A stretch of 27,224 nt of DNA from Gryganskiella cystojenkinii. Taxonomy: Eukaryota > Mortierellomycota > Mortierellomycetes > Mortierellales > Mortierellaceae. The translations under genes and the position numbers were made by a program. Below are positions 11,001-19,214 of the stretch, piece after piece; position 1 is the stretch's first letter, and every line of letters begins with the position of its first letter. The stretch lies in contig JAAAIG010000392.1 of NCBI GenBank assembly GCA_015852425.1, positions 6,640 to 33,863 on the forward strand, in the 5' to 3' direction. Below the pieces are notes generated by a model. It was not told where the DNA came from, ran no database searches, and saw only the letters and a list, made by a program, of their open reading frames with translations.

Positions 11001-11941
11001 GTCCCCTTGTCGGTCACGATGGCACTGTGTTCTCGAAAGACGACTAGCGTATGGGCGGGGAGGTAACCAGTCGAGACGAGGTTGAAGAGATTGACCCTCA
11101 TTTGATTCGCGGGTTTCATGGTCGGTGACCTCAGACCGTTTGCTCGAACGCCACTACTTGACGATGCCCAATCTGCCTCCTTCTCTTTGTCTCGTACCAT
11201 GCCGCCAATACGTTTTGAGTCTGTCCTGTCAGAAGGTCTCGCAGAGGACGAGGTTGACTCTGGATCCGAAAGGCGTCCAGACGAGACATGATCATGGTTG
11301 TTGTCGACGCAATGACTAGAGACCTGTCGGCTGTAATCCTGAAACATGGCGGCTTCCCCTGAAGCAATGGAATAAGGTCTGGTCCGTTTCTCCCTTGGCA
11401 CCGTGATCCGGGACAAGTCTCGACCAGAGAACGCGTATGGAGACGTGTTGTTATGGGAGATGCTGAGAGAATTCATAGAGTTGGCTGTGGCGGTGACGGG
11501 ACTCGCCAGGGGTGAGGGTATCGAGTTGTTGTTATGTCCATGACCGCCAAAGCCGGACCAACCCGAGTGAGTATCGTATGAGAGCGACCTGTTATGTCTT
11601 AACAACGGCGGCGGCGGCGGTGGTCTCCTTGCGCTTGTCCTGGTGCTGGTTCCGAGGGTTCCAAGACTTGTAGGAGTGCTGTCTCGTCGTCGAAGTTTGG
11701 AATGGGTCTCTTGAGTGTCCTGGTCCATGGGAACATCTAGTTCATTCTCGCTTGGACTGAGTTTCCTTTCTTGGACGATATCCTCGTCCTCGGATTCGAC
11801 GCTGCTTCGACTGGCACCAGTGTCCCTGAATAGGGATGTTGAAGAAGAAGAGGGAGGAGGGGGAGGAGGAGGGTAGCGCATGGTGGATGCCTCCTGGAGA
11901 ATGTCCTTTTGCAGCGACAGTGAATGTGCTTCTCCCTGCAT
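8045..11941 (-). CDS. RAMA-domain plus PHD-finger-array chromatin protein
   Basis: Two exons on the minus strand: 11941-10693 and 10593-8045, totalling 1265 aa. The start follows an in-frame stop a few codons upstream. Residues 281-365 (MRVNLFNLVSTGYLPA, then an ETPSAWAT motif, then VAVNGWSAIKI) match the pattern of the RAMA domain: a GTL strand, SPSAWA-like helix and NGW. Aravind and colleagues predicted that domain to read modified DNA. After a basic stretch (RKKRKRP, nuclear-localisation-like) come three Cys/His modules. Module 1 (about 604-641) has CHNC..HHVDC..WICARCSICNLC. Module 2 (about 698-754) has CNKC..THLEC..WTCHSCRECIEC. Module 3 (about 827-894) contains a canonical PHD: CPLC, then FCDGC, WVHVAC and YFCPSC. 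The rest is low-complexity Ser/Pro/Asn. No SET, bromo or HAT domain is visible. A nuclear reader/scaffold role is inferred; the exact family is not recognised. Confidence 0.8.
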
Positions 11942-12818
11942 TGCTGTTGCTCTCTTGCTTTACGGGCCGAATATCCTATGACAGGGAAAGCTGATTGATT
12001 CTGTCCTTTTGAGCCTCCCAATGGCCTTTGCTCTTTGTCCTTTGTCCAAGGGTGTGGCTCGTGTTCTTGACTCTGCTCCAAGGATGTGGTGTGTGAGTGT
12101 TCCTTTCCGCTTTGCGACTATGAGAGAGACAGGAGAAGATGTGAATTTCACTTTTTACATTGACAGCTAAACCCTCACCCTCGTGTACAATAATCCCCAT
12201 GGCCCCTTTTTTTTCTTTTTTGGATCTGTCTCCTCTAAAGATTTGGATCTGTGATCATGTCACCGAACAACAGGGCTTGGCTTGTTCCTGTCTGTACAAT
12301 CAACAATGCCACGTCCATCCCGACATTATTCTCTTGGTGGACCTCAATTGACCTACATTGTTCGCCTTTTTTTGTTTTTTTTTTTAGTTTGTGTTGTGCC
12401 ACAGGACAGTCCGAGGCTAATGAGACCCCCAGGGCGAAATGACACGCGAGCAATCAAAGGACAAGAAGGTTCGTGTGGTGGTAGTGCCAGGGACAAGGGA
12501 GGAGAGACAATGAATGTCAAGGTGGGTCGAATGTGATTTGAGAGGGGGAATGACGAGAGATGGATGGAAAGAGGGGGAGAAAGAGAAAGAGAGAGCGAGA
12601 GAGGGAGAATAGGAGTAGAATGAGGCAAGCAGGGTGTTGAGCAGACAGAGACAGAGACCAGAAACAAAAGGGGGTGACAATGAAGAAAAAAAAAAAGACA
12701 ATGAGCGCCAGCCCGAAAAGCATAGAATTGTTCTGGTTGGCTCTGAGACAGTCACTCGTCCCGACATGGGTTAATTCTGCGGCTCACATTCAGTCGACTC
12801 GACGCTCAGGATCAAGAG
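11942..12818. other. Upstream region of the RAMA-PHD gene with a long purine tract
   Basis: I find no convincing gene. From about 12540 to 12712 the plus strand is almost pure purine (GAGA-type runs, then poly-A), so the minus strand is a CT-rich tract. That resembles fungal promoter or leader sequence for the gene starting at 11941. ORFs here are low-complexity shadows. Confidence 0.4.
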
Positions 12819-12944
12819 ATGGGCAATGATGGCCAGGACTATGAGTCCAACAAGATCCTTGGCCATCGTGGGGAGGGTGAGGTGACACCACAGTTCAATG
12901 ATCAGCGTATAATAGAGACCTACTGGACCATTCTAGGTCAATGA
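12819..12944 (+). other. Small ORF with a chromodomain-like start, probable remnant
   Basis: A 41-aa ORF starts MGNDGQDYESNKILGHRGEG. The DYESNKILGHR segment resembles the opening strand of chromodomains (consensus YEVEKIL.HR) that end many Ty3/Gypsy integrases. The rest (no WKGY, no TWEP) does not match. It lies beside a retropepsin-like remnant, which would fit an eroded retroelement, but the match is short and may be chance. Confidence 0.2.
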
Positions 12945-13021
12945 GCCAGGTTCTTGGTCGACCGATCAGTATTACTACATACCAACATAGTTTATTTTAA
13001 CATCGCGAGTCTCCTTTTTGG

Positions 13022-13843
13022 TTAACGCTGAGCGGGCCGAGCGCCGAGTTCGATGACACACGTCTTGGCCACATAATTCACAGTCAGAATAGCTCGGGCT
13101 GTCACCAGGAAGTCAGACCCCAGCAGGTTGAAGTCGGGGAAGTGCTTGTCCAGCGGCGACATGACCACCTTCAGGTTGATGCCGTTGATCGTGACTGCCC
13201 AGCTGAATCCAGTCGTCCGTATATCAGACTCAGTCGCACGCAAGACCCTCAGTGCGTTTCTGCACAAATACGTGACTGGAGCGCCAGTGTCGACGAGGAA
13301 GTGGGTGTTGATTGACCCGGTTGTTAACGCCCCAAACAACCCCACGGTTGTTTTTCATCAGTGCTTGCTCGGGTGTCGACTCGCTTAAGTTCTGCACGCC
13401 AAGCCGTGTTGAGATGTCTCGCCTGAGGTCGTCGTCTGCTATGTCTGTGAGCAGCAGATCGAACAGTCGCACGTCGAGCTTGGTATCGAGAGTGTCCATG
13501 GTGAAGTGAGTTGCAATAGGTAGAGCGGGTGAAGGTGGACAAGCGTCTCTGACAAGGCTTTGTGACGCCTCTGTGGCAGCTAATGATATTACTGTTGTGT
13601 GGCAAACATGCTGACTATTCTCATGTGAAGATACTGGTGATATGCTCCGCCATCTCATTCGCTGTGTGACTGTCCTTGAGCTCAAAGTTACGGCGACTGG
13701 AACTTGACTGGAGCAATCTTGTCGTCCATCATGTGTTGGTACATATACTGGCCCCTCGGAGAGCGATCAAACCGCAGCTCAGACAGCTCCACAGCATCTG
13801 AGTCTGCGAACTGGCCCAGCGTTGACTGCACAGACCCTTGCCT
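13022..13843 (-). pseudogene. Retropepsin-like aspartic protease remnant, frameshifted
   Basis: The frame at 13345-13022 encodes an aspartic-protease fold of the retroviral/retrotransposon type: HFLVDTGAPVTYL carries the catalytic DTG, and NLLGSDFL is the usual hydrophobic-G-D strand near the end. It has no convincing start of its own. A second coding-like stretch, from an ATG at 13499 (MDTLDTKLDVRLFDLLL), runs in another frame and meets the protease near a G4 run at about 13340. A further coding-like piece (about 13843-13690, containing RFDRSPRGQYMYQHMMDD) continues upstream after another frame change. The simplest reading is one decayed gene with at least two indels. A programmed +1 shift or short introns are less likely. 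No reverse transcriptase, integrase or LTRs are visible. Confidence 0.5.
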
Positions 13844-14202
13844 TCAGGGCATGGTATCGGAGGGGTTCCATCTGAAAATCGGTCGCCGCTGAGAGTTGAT
13901 AAGATCTGGAGCTGGAAACTCGCGGACACGACATCATGGCGGTTAACACTCTGTGTCCAGTATACGGGGTCCTTGTTGCGATTTTCTGCAAAATTTTGTG
14001 CGTCTTGAAGAGCGTTTGGTAAAGCCGTTCGGAAGGACTTGCATGTGCGAACAATTTTGTTGTTGCGGCCACACGTTTGAACTGGCGAAAGTTCACTTCA
14101 TAGTTTCTCTCTTCTCTCTCTTTCTGGTTCTCTTTCTCTTCATCAACACATACACAGTTACACACACAAACACACTCTTACACATACGCACACACGCGCA
14201 AG

Positions 14203-14620
14203 ATGACCTCATCCGTCCAGACCACCAGCAAGACCACACCACACCACGACCATCTGCAGCCTGGGTTTGTATTTGAGATCCCCGAGCCTTTGTTGCTCAT
14301 CGATGGATTCTTAAACAGACGCAATCGCTCTCTCTGCTCCCGTGTCAATCGGAGCTGGAGAAGATGCCTTTTGCCGTCTGTTTACGAGCATGTCGATGTC
14401 AGGAGTAATACTGACGATGAGATGTGCCCGAGTCTCGAGCTCCTCACGAGGTTCGGGTACCTCATCCGTTACCTGACGGTCGTCGTGCCAGATCCAGCGA
14501 TGTACTCGGGGTTCACAGTCAATCCCAGCGCGGCAGAGCTCTTTCCCCGAATCTGCAGACTCGATGTCAAGGTACCCGGGACCATCCGGGAGGTCTGTGT
14601 GTGGGTATGGAACTGTCCCG
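14203..14620 (+). repeat. Left arm of a 418-bp inverted repeat (F-box gene 5' half)
   Basis: This arm is the reverse complement of 14783-15200 without net gaps (paired coordinates sum to 29403). By eye I count about three mismatches, giving T2I, K10E and D34G. It encodes an F-box-like N-terminus (FEIPEPLLLI, RSLCSRVNRSWRRCLLPSVY) starting at ATG 14203. Similarity continues about 100 bp upstream into a CA-rich leader. An open frame runs on through the spacer and the other arm to 14934 (243 aa), but past about 14632 it is antisense sequence, so this arm is best seen as a truncated inverted copy. Confidence 0.9.
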
Positions 14621-14687
14621 GAGCCCTCTCATCCTCCCTGTCATTCTCCACGTGCTCGTCGTTCCCGTTTTGCTTGAGGTGCTCGTC

Positions 14688-14742
14688 CTCCTCGTCGTGG
14701 TCGTCCTCCTCGTCGTGGTCGTCCTCCTCGTCGTGGTCGTCC
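14688..14742 (-). repeat. 18-bp tandem repeat encoding an acidic EEDDHD linker
   Basis: About three consecutive copies of an 18-bp unit (GACGACCACGACGAGGAG on the minus strand) sit in the spacer of the palindrome. They encode the EEDDHD hexapeptide repeated in the linker after the F-box region. Confidence 0.8.
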
Positions 14743-14782
14743 TCCTCGCCTTGGACTCGACATATCTGGACTGAAGTAGCCC

Positions 14783-15200
14783 CGGGACAGTTCCATACCC
14801 ACACACAGACCTCCCGGATGGTCCCGGGTACCTTGACATCGAGTCTGCAGATTCGGGGAAAGAGCTCTGCCGCGCTGGGATTGACTGTGAACCCCGAGTA
14901 CATCGCTGGATCTGGCACGACGACCGTCAGGTAACGGATGAGGTACCCGAACCTCGTGAGGAGCTCGAGACTCGGGCACATCTCATCGTCAGTATTACTC
15001 CTGACATCGACATGCTCGTAAACAGACGGCAAAAGGCATCTTCTCCAGCTCCGATTGACACGGGAGCAGAGAGAGCGATTGCGTCTGTTTAAGAATCCAC
15101 CGATGAGCAACAAAGGCTCGGGGATCTCAAATACAAACCCAGGCTGCAGATGGTCGTGGTGTGGTGTGGTCTCGCTGGTGGTCTGGACGGATGAGATCAT
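14783..15200 (-). repeat. Right arm of the 418-bp inverted repeat
   Basis: This is the partner of 14203-14620. It is in the parental orientation, because its 3' flank (the spacer) continues the family's coding sequence, whereas the flank of the left arm does not. The spacer between arms is 162 bp (14621-14782). Confidence 0.9.
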
Positions 15201-16267
15201 CTTGCGCGTGTGTGTGTGTGTGTAAGAGTGTGTTTGTGTGTTTGTGTGTTTGTGTGTTGATGAAGAGAAGAGAGAAAGAGAACAAGAAAGACAGAGAAGA
15301 GCTAGATAAAACAGAGAGAGTGAGAGAAAGATAGCGAGATAGAACCCGTGCACATCACACTGTCCTCGGGACTCCTGCTGCGAGATAAAGGAAGACTGAT
15401 CTAGATCGTTTGACTGATACCTGACGTCATTTTTACGTTGTTTATCGTGTGAGCGCGGCCCCAGTCCTTTCAGGTCCCGACACCGAAAAATCTCAAGTAG
15501 AAGGAGTCCCAGGCGCTGGCCAACACGACGTAAGAGACGGTCGTTAATCGATGTTTCCATGCCCAGATCGACGCATGACTTCAGCTACACTATCTTTCTT
15601 TATCTCTTCATCCCACTGCCTCCTCTGCCCTCAAATTGTTCCACTGTCTCTTGACAAAGAGAAGATGCGTTTGTTGGCTCGGTCCGACATACAGAATCGC
15701 GACTCACCCCGGATCTCCCCTACAAGGTTTTCACTTCACCTTGTTCTATTTTTCAGGTAATGCGGACAGAGACAGAGTCAAGGCCCAACTCAGCGACTAA
15801 CTCCATTTCTCGAAAAAAGACAGCTCGATGGTGAAGAAAGGAGTATTTACATGCACGCCACCAAATCAAAGAACGCGCCACGTTCATCACGGTTTCTTTG
15901 CTGCGTGGGCTTGAACGCTTTGAGAGCCCATTTCTTTTCTTTTCTTCTTCTCCCTCCACACATTCACACAGCTTTATTTCTCGTATCTCATCTTTCTGTC
16001 CCTCAAATCTCCAGCTCACAGAATCCCTCACGGCACTGGATTGTTGGTCTGAGCCATCTTCATCTTCTCTTTCATTTCTTGAGTTCATGTTGGTGTCTGC
16101 GGCTATCTGATGTGTGGACGCAGGAAAAGCTTTGTTTTTTCTTACCCGAGGTCACAGGCATGGTATATATTATTTGTTTCTTGAAAGTTGGGAAAGCGAA
16201 TATGAATGTGTGAGAGGAGAGGATAGTTGCAGGAGTGATGGTATCTTCTTCCTCCTAGAACTGTACT
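15201..16267. other. Region without a recognisable gene
   Basis: 15201-15330 is the CA/GT-rich microsatellite and GA-rich leader shared with the left arm of the palindrome. Beyond that only short low-complexity ORFs occur, none with a domain I recognise. A pyrimidine-rich stretch lies at about 15930-16080. Confidence 0.4.
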
Positions 16268-16408
16268 ATGAGAACAATTGAGCTGTATGGAGAGTTTTCA
16301 ACGGAGGATACAAAGCGCAGTGATGACTGGCTGTATTTCTCCCCATCCACGGAGTTTACGATGACACTCTCGGCAGCTCATCCACCCGTGGATGCATATC
16401 ATGACTGA
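16268..16408 (+). other. Small ORF of 46 aa, possible coding remnant
   Basis: It starts MRTIELYGEFSTEDTKRSDD, continues through WLYFSPSTEFTM and ends at TGA 16406-16408. The composition looks coding-like (mixed residues, no low complexity), and a TAG that could serve as a 3' splice acceptor lies just upstream. I recognise no family. It could be an exon or relic of the decayed genes around it. Confidence 0.2.
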
Positions 16409-16481
16409 AGGTTAAAGTAATACACTTTGTAAGCAGGTCCTTCACAAACTCTAATCTGGTCCGTATCGGAGACGGAGTGGA

Positions 16482-16880
16482 GGTGGAACTGTCCAGGGGC
16501 TACTTCAGTCCAGATATGTCGCGTCCAGGGCGAACCACGACGAGGAGGACGAGCACCTCAAGCAAGACGAGCAGAACGAGAACGACGAGCACGTGGAGAA
16601 TGACAAGAAGCACGGGAACGTAGAGAATGACAAGAGGGACGGGAACGACGAGAACAACGAGAACGTGGAGAATGACAAAAAGGACGGGAACGACGAGAAC
16701 CACGAGAACCACGAACAGGATGAGAACGACGAGAGCGTGGAGATGACAAGAGGGAACGGAATGACGGAAACGACGAGAACGACGAGAACGTGAAGAATGA
16801 CAAGAAGGACGACGAACAAGAGCAGGACGAGCACGTGGAGAATGACAAGGACGAGAAGACTTCGAGCTGGCACCTGGATG
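16482..16880 (+). pseudogene. F-box-family fragment: acidic linker region only
   Basis: The homology begins abruptly at WNCPGATSVQICRVQGE, matching residues 135-150 of the intact paralog, with no F-box upstream. The frame then breaks, and another frame carries a long ENDEN/DKKDGN-type acidic repeat. It ends near DEHVENDKDEKTSSWHLD, which matches the DEHVESEKKDEKALNWHMD junction of the intact gene. So only the segment between F-box half and leucine-rich half survives, with frameshifts and an expanded repeat. Confidence 0.65.
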
Positions 16881-16898
16881 CACATAGTTTGGTAAGAC

Positions 16899-17179
16899 AG
16901 GAGCTTGTATGGTAACGCCGATCCCTGGGAAAACGACTATTCAGAAGAAACCGAGATTGGTGGCGTTAGCTCCATTCCTGCGGCTTCTGAGTCAAACCGG
17001 TATGGCGAAATGCTGGGGAGGGCAGTCGAGTTTGGAAACCATATTCCGCAACGACGGTGACAAGAGACAACTTGGACTACAGCGACTCCGACTATGACTA
17101 TGGCGACGACGACGATGACCGTAGCACGGACTCTCAGAGTTCAGATGACAATGATAGTCCTGACCTTGAGCTGGTATGA
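16899..17179 (+). pseudogene. Degraded coding region with an acidic Asp/Ser tail, unrecognised
   Basis: One frame reads NADPWENDYSEETEIGGVSS and ESNRYGEMLGRAVEFGNH to a TGA at 17058-17060. A second frame then reads DNLDYSDSDYDYGDDDDDRS to a TGA at 17177-17179. Together they look like the C-terminus of one protein broken by an indel near 17055, with a typical acidic tail. I do not recognise the family. It starts just after the F-box-linker fragment. Confidence 0.35.
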
Positions 17180-17260
17180 AGAAGAGATCGACGTCAAACG
17201 AAAAAATCGAGGTTCTTCTCAACAAGTAGGATACATTCAAGTGTCTTTCCTTTTTTTAGG

Positions 17261-17326
17261 GATTCGCGATGAATATAAAGGTGATTCGCGATGAATATAA
17301 AGGTGATTCGCGATGAATATAAAGGT
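17261..17326 (+). repeat. Three perfect 22-bp tandem repeats containing TATAAA
   Basis: Three identical head-to-tail units begin GATTCGCGATGAATATAAAG and add GT. Each holds a TTCGCGA near-palindrome and a TATAAA, giving three regularly spaced TATA-like boxes. No downstream gene is evident within 500 bp. Confidence 0.9.
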
Positions 17327-18775
17327 GACTACGGCGGACGGTAGTACCAAGCGGATCAAGAATATCTGGCCTGGAGATACTGTTCTTGGGGCCTTACCGA
17401 TTGCCTCGTAGAGTCGACGGAATATCAGCTGGACTTTCACATCTGGTTGAAGTTTGCGAGCTAACGGCCCACATCAACCATCTCCCTCATGACTACAAGG
17501 GTCTCACCACCTTTTCGTGCTCTCCCGGACAGGTCATATCTAGCAACGGCACAACATTAACTTGAGCACATCGGTTAAGACAGAGATAGAAGAAGCTAAA
17601 AGTGCACTTGCGCCACCATGTCGAGTATCGGTACTCAACATTTAGTCAAGGTGTCGCTTCTTATATTCAACATCTTCCTGACCTCCCATAAGAGCGACCC
17701 GAGGACCAAGGATAACATACTTACACATTGGCTCAACACTTCATCGCCAAACACTTGCACTTCTAGGCCGACGATACCATAATTTCAACAACACATATGT
17801 CCAGATCCATCAACAACTGGGGGTTCTGCTATTCTGACTGACATACCTTTTATTATCACACAGATCTAGAAGCCGTCGAAATGGGAGTCGTTCATCCAAG
17901 GTGGGGCCATACCCTATCCTGTAAGTTTTCTTCCAGGAAAAATGACATGCACATTTTTTAGTGTTGTGCGCTCAATCGAGCTATCGGAAATTAACCTCTG
18001 CGGAAAGGGAAACGATGGAGACTCAATATTCTCACTACTCAGTCTCAACGGCTTGCATAGGTTGCGGGAAGGAAGAAACTGAGGACAGTGATCGAAACGG
18101 AACCAGAAGGCGTCGTTCGAGCTCAGCTGTAAAATCTCTTGCAGAGAGAAATAAATCAAGTGAAAAAGATAATGAGATGAGCTGGAGCAGATACTCCTTA
18201 ACGCCGGCACTCAAGGTCCACGGAATGCGAATCAGTGACTGTGGACGGACCATGATGCTGAGCCTCAACCAGAGTCGCAGACCGCAGATACAGCGACAAG
18301 GGCATGGTAATCGAATCCTTGACCAGCAACACGCATTCTCTTTGAAAAAAAGGTCGCAAGATATCGGCAAATAAAACACAAGGTGGGTATAGCAATAATC
18401 CTTACCTTCGCCACGTTGCTGCTGATCAATGCCATAGTCCGCGGTGAACCGCAGGTTGGCACAGGTTGCAGGGTTCTAGGTAACTGTGGAATTCCCGCGC
18501 TTAGACGGTTCGAACATTGGGGGAGAAAGGCTCGTCTGCATCAAGAACCTGAACATTTTGGGGTTCGTTGACCATCTGAGGACTCTGACATACCCTTCCC
18601 CTCTCCGCTTAATACAATCCACTGTGCACTTGTTCAGAGGAAAGACAAACGTCAAAGCTTGTGTTTGTGACCATAGATCAGAATGGTTCATGCCATTTTA
18701 AAATCGATCTGGATCCAGAGAGCCAGTTTGACTAGTGATGACGAAGCAAATCTAGGAAGTCGGTAGAGGAGGAAA
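17327..18775. other. Accessory intergenic region, no gene identified
   Basis: All frames are broken by frequent stops and no domain is recognisable. The sequence may hold strongly eroded remnants, for example near 18400-18470 on the minus strand, but nothing I can support. Confidence 0.4.
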
Positions 18776-19016
18776 CGGGTGTTTCCCCCCACAAGAAATG
18801 CTGTTCAAGACAAACTACAGTATAAAGTAAGTCTGAAAATAGAATAAGAAAAAGTCTGAGATGGCCTGGAAGTTTACCGAGGAAGAATAAATAGAAGTCA
18901 ACGTGTTGGTAAGCAGATGAACGCATGTTTTTCTCCCAAGAAAATGTTGTCCAAGAAGAAATAAAACAATAATTAAAGTCGAGGGGAGGAACGCTGTTTT
19001 TCTCCTATCCAAATGC
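18776..19016. repeat. Diverged interspersed repeats upstream of the F-box gene
   Basis: Three related segments occur at about 18776-18815, 18920-18960 and 18985-19016. They share the pattern GGAAACG or GAACGC, then GTTTYYCYCC, CAAGAAA, TGYTGTYCAAGA. The spacing is irregular (about 145 and 70 bp), and the third copy is shorter. Confidence 0.4.
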
Positions 19017-19060
19017 GGTATCTGGTTTTGCATGAAGAAAGATCAAAAATTTACGTACAT

Positions 19061-19081
19061 GGGAAAAGCGGTGGCGAGGTT
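19061..19081 (+). promoter_or_regulatory. 21-bp motif upstream of the intact F-box gene, repeated at 25213-25233
   Basis: GGGAAAAGCGGTGGCGAGGT plus T occurs here and again, inverted, at 25213-25233. Weaker similarity extends about 20 bp further (TGACATTTGGCCAC here, TGAAATTTTGCCAC there). The GCGAGGT in the motif also pairs with ACCTCGC at 19097-19103 as an inverted repeat. It lies about 135 bp before the ATG and just before a CT-rich leader (19103-19142), so it could be a promoter element. That role is inference. Confidence 0.45.
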
Positions 19082-19214
19082 ACTTGACATTTGGCCACCT
19101 CGCTCTCTCTTTCTTTCTTTTCTCTCTTCTCTCCTCTCTCTAAGCACAATACTCCTCAGCTATTTCTACTCTACACGCACCCCCCTCCGACCGAACATCG
19201 CCGCCTCTTACAAG

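Larger units (their letters stand above)
14469..15200 (-). pseudogene. F-box-like gene truncated and fused to its own inverted copy
   Basis: From ATG 15200 the minus strand encodes an F-box-like N-terminus (EIPEPLLLIGGF, then RSLCSRVNRSWRRCLLPSVYEHV), the conserved block EVCVWVWNCPGATSVQICRV and an acidic linker of EEDDHD repeats. All are homologous to residues 1-210 of the intact paralog at 19215-20501. At about 14625-14632, where the paralog goes on into its leucine-rich region (ALNWHMDRC), the frame instead enters the inverted left arm and ends in antisense-coded residues (243 aa in all). F-box proteins recruit substrates to SCF ubiquitin ligases; this one lacks the predicted substrate-binding part. 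The ORF at 15560 upstream of ATG 15200 is leader, because the paralog starts at the equivalent MTSVQTT. Confidence 0.7.

Noticed and set aside
12353..12767. Minus-strand Ser/Leu/Phe-rich ORFs of 68-116 codons over the purine tract
   Set aside because: Pyrimidine-rich DNA gives open Ser/Leu/Phe frames by composition alone, and they show no domain and no conserved start.
14030..14202. Possible LTR or terminal repeat made by the CA/CT-rich leader shared by both palindrome arms
   Set aside because: The similarity is simply the 5' leader duplicated with the gene. It lacks TG..CA ends and target-site duplications.
16500..16885. Several minus-strand ORFs of 96-127 codons rich in Ser, Val, Leu and Arg
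   Set aside because: They are low-complexity shadows of the GA/AC-rich acidic-repeat fragment on the plus strand.
18505..18520. GGTTCGAAC as a possible tRNA T-loop
   Set aside because: No acceptor stem, D-arm or anticodon arm could be built around it.
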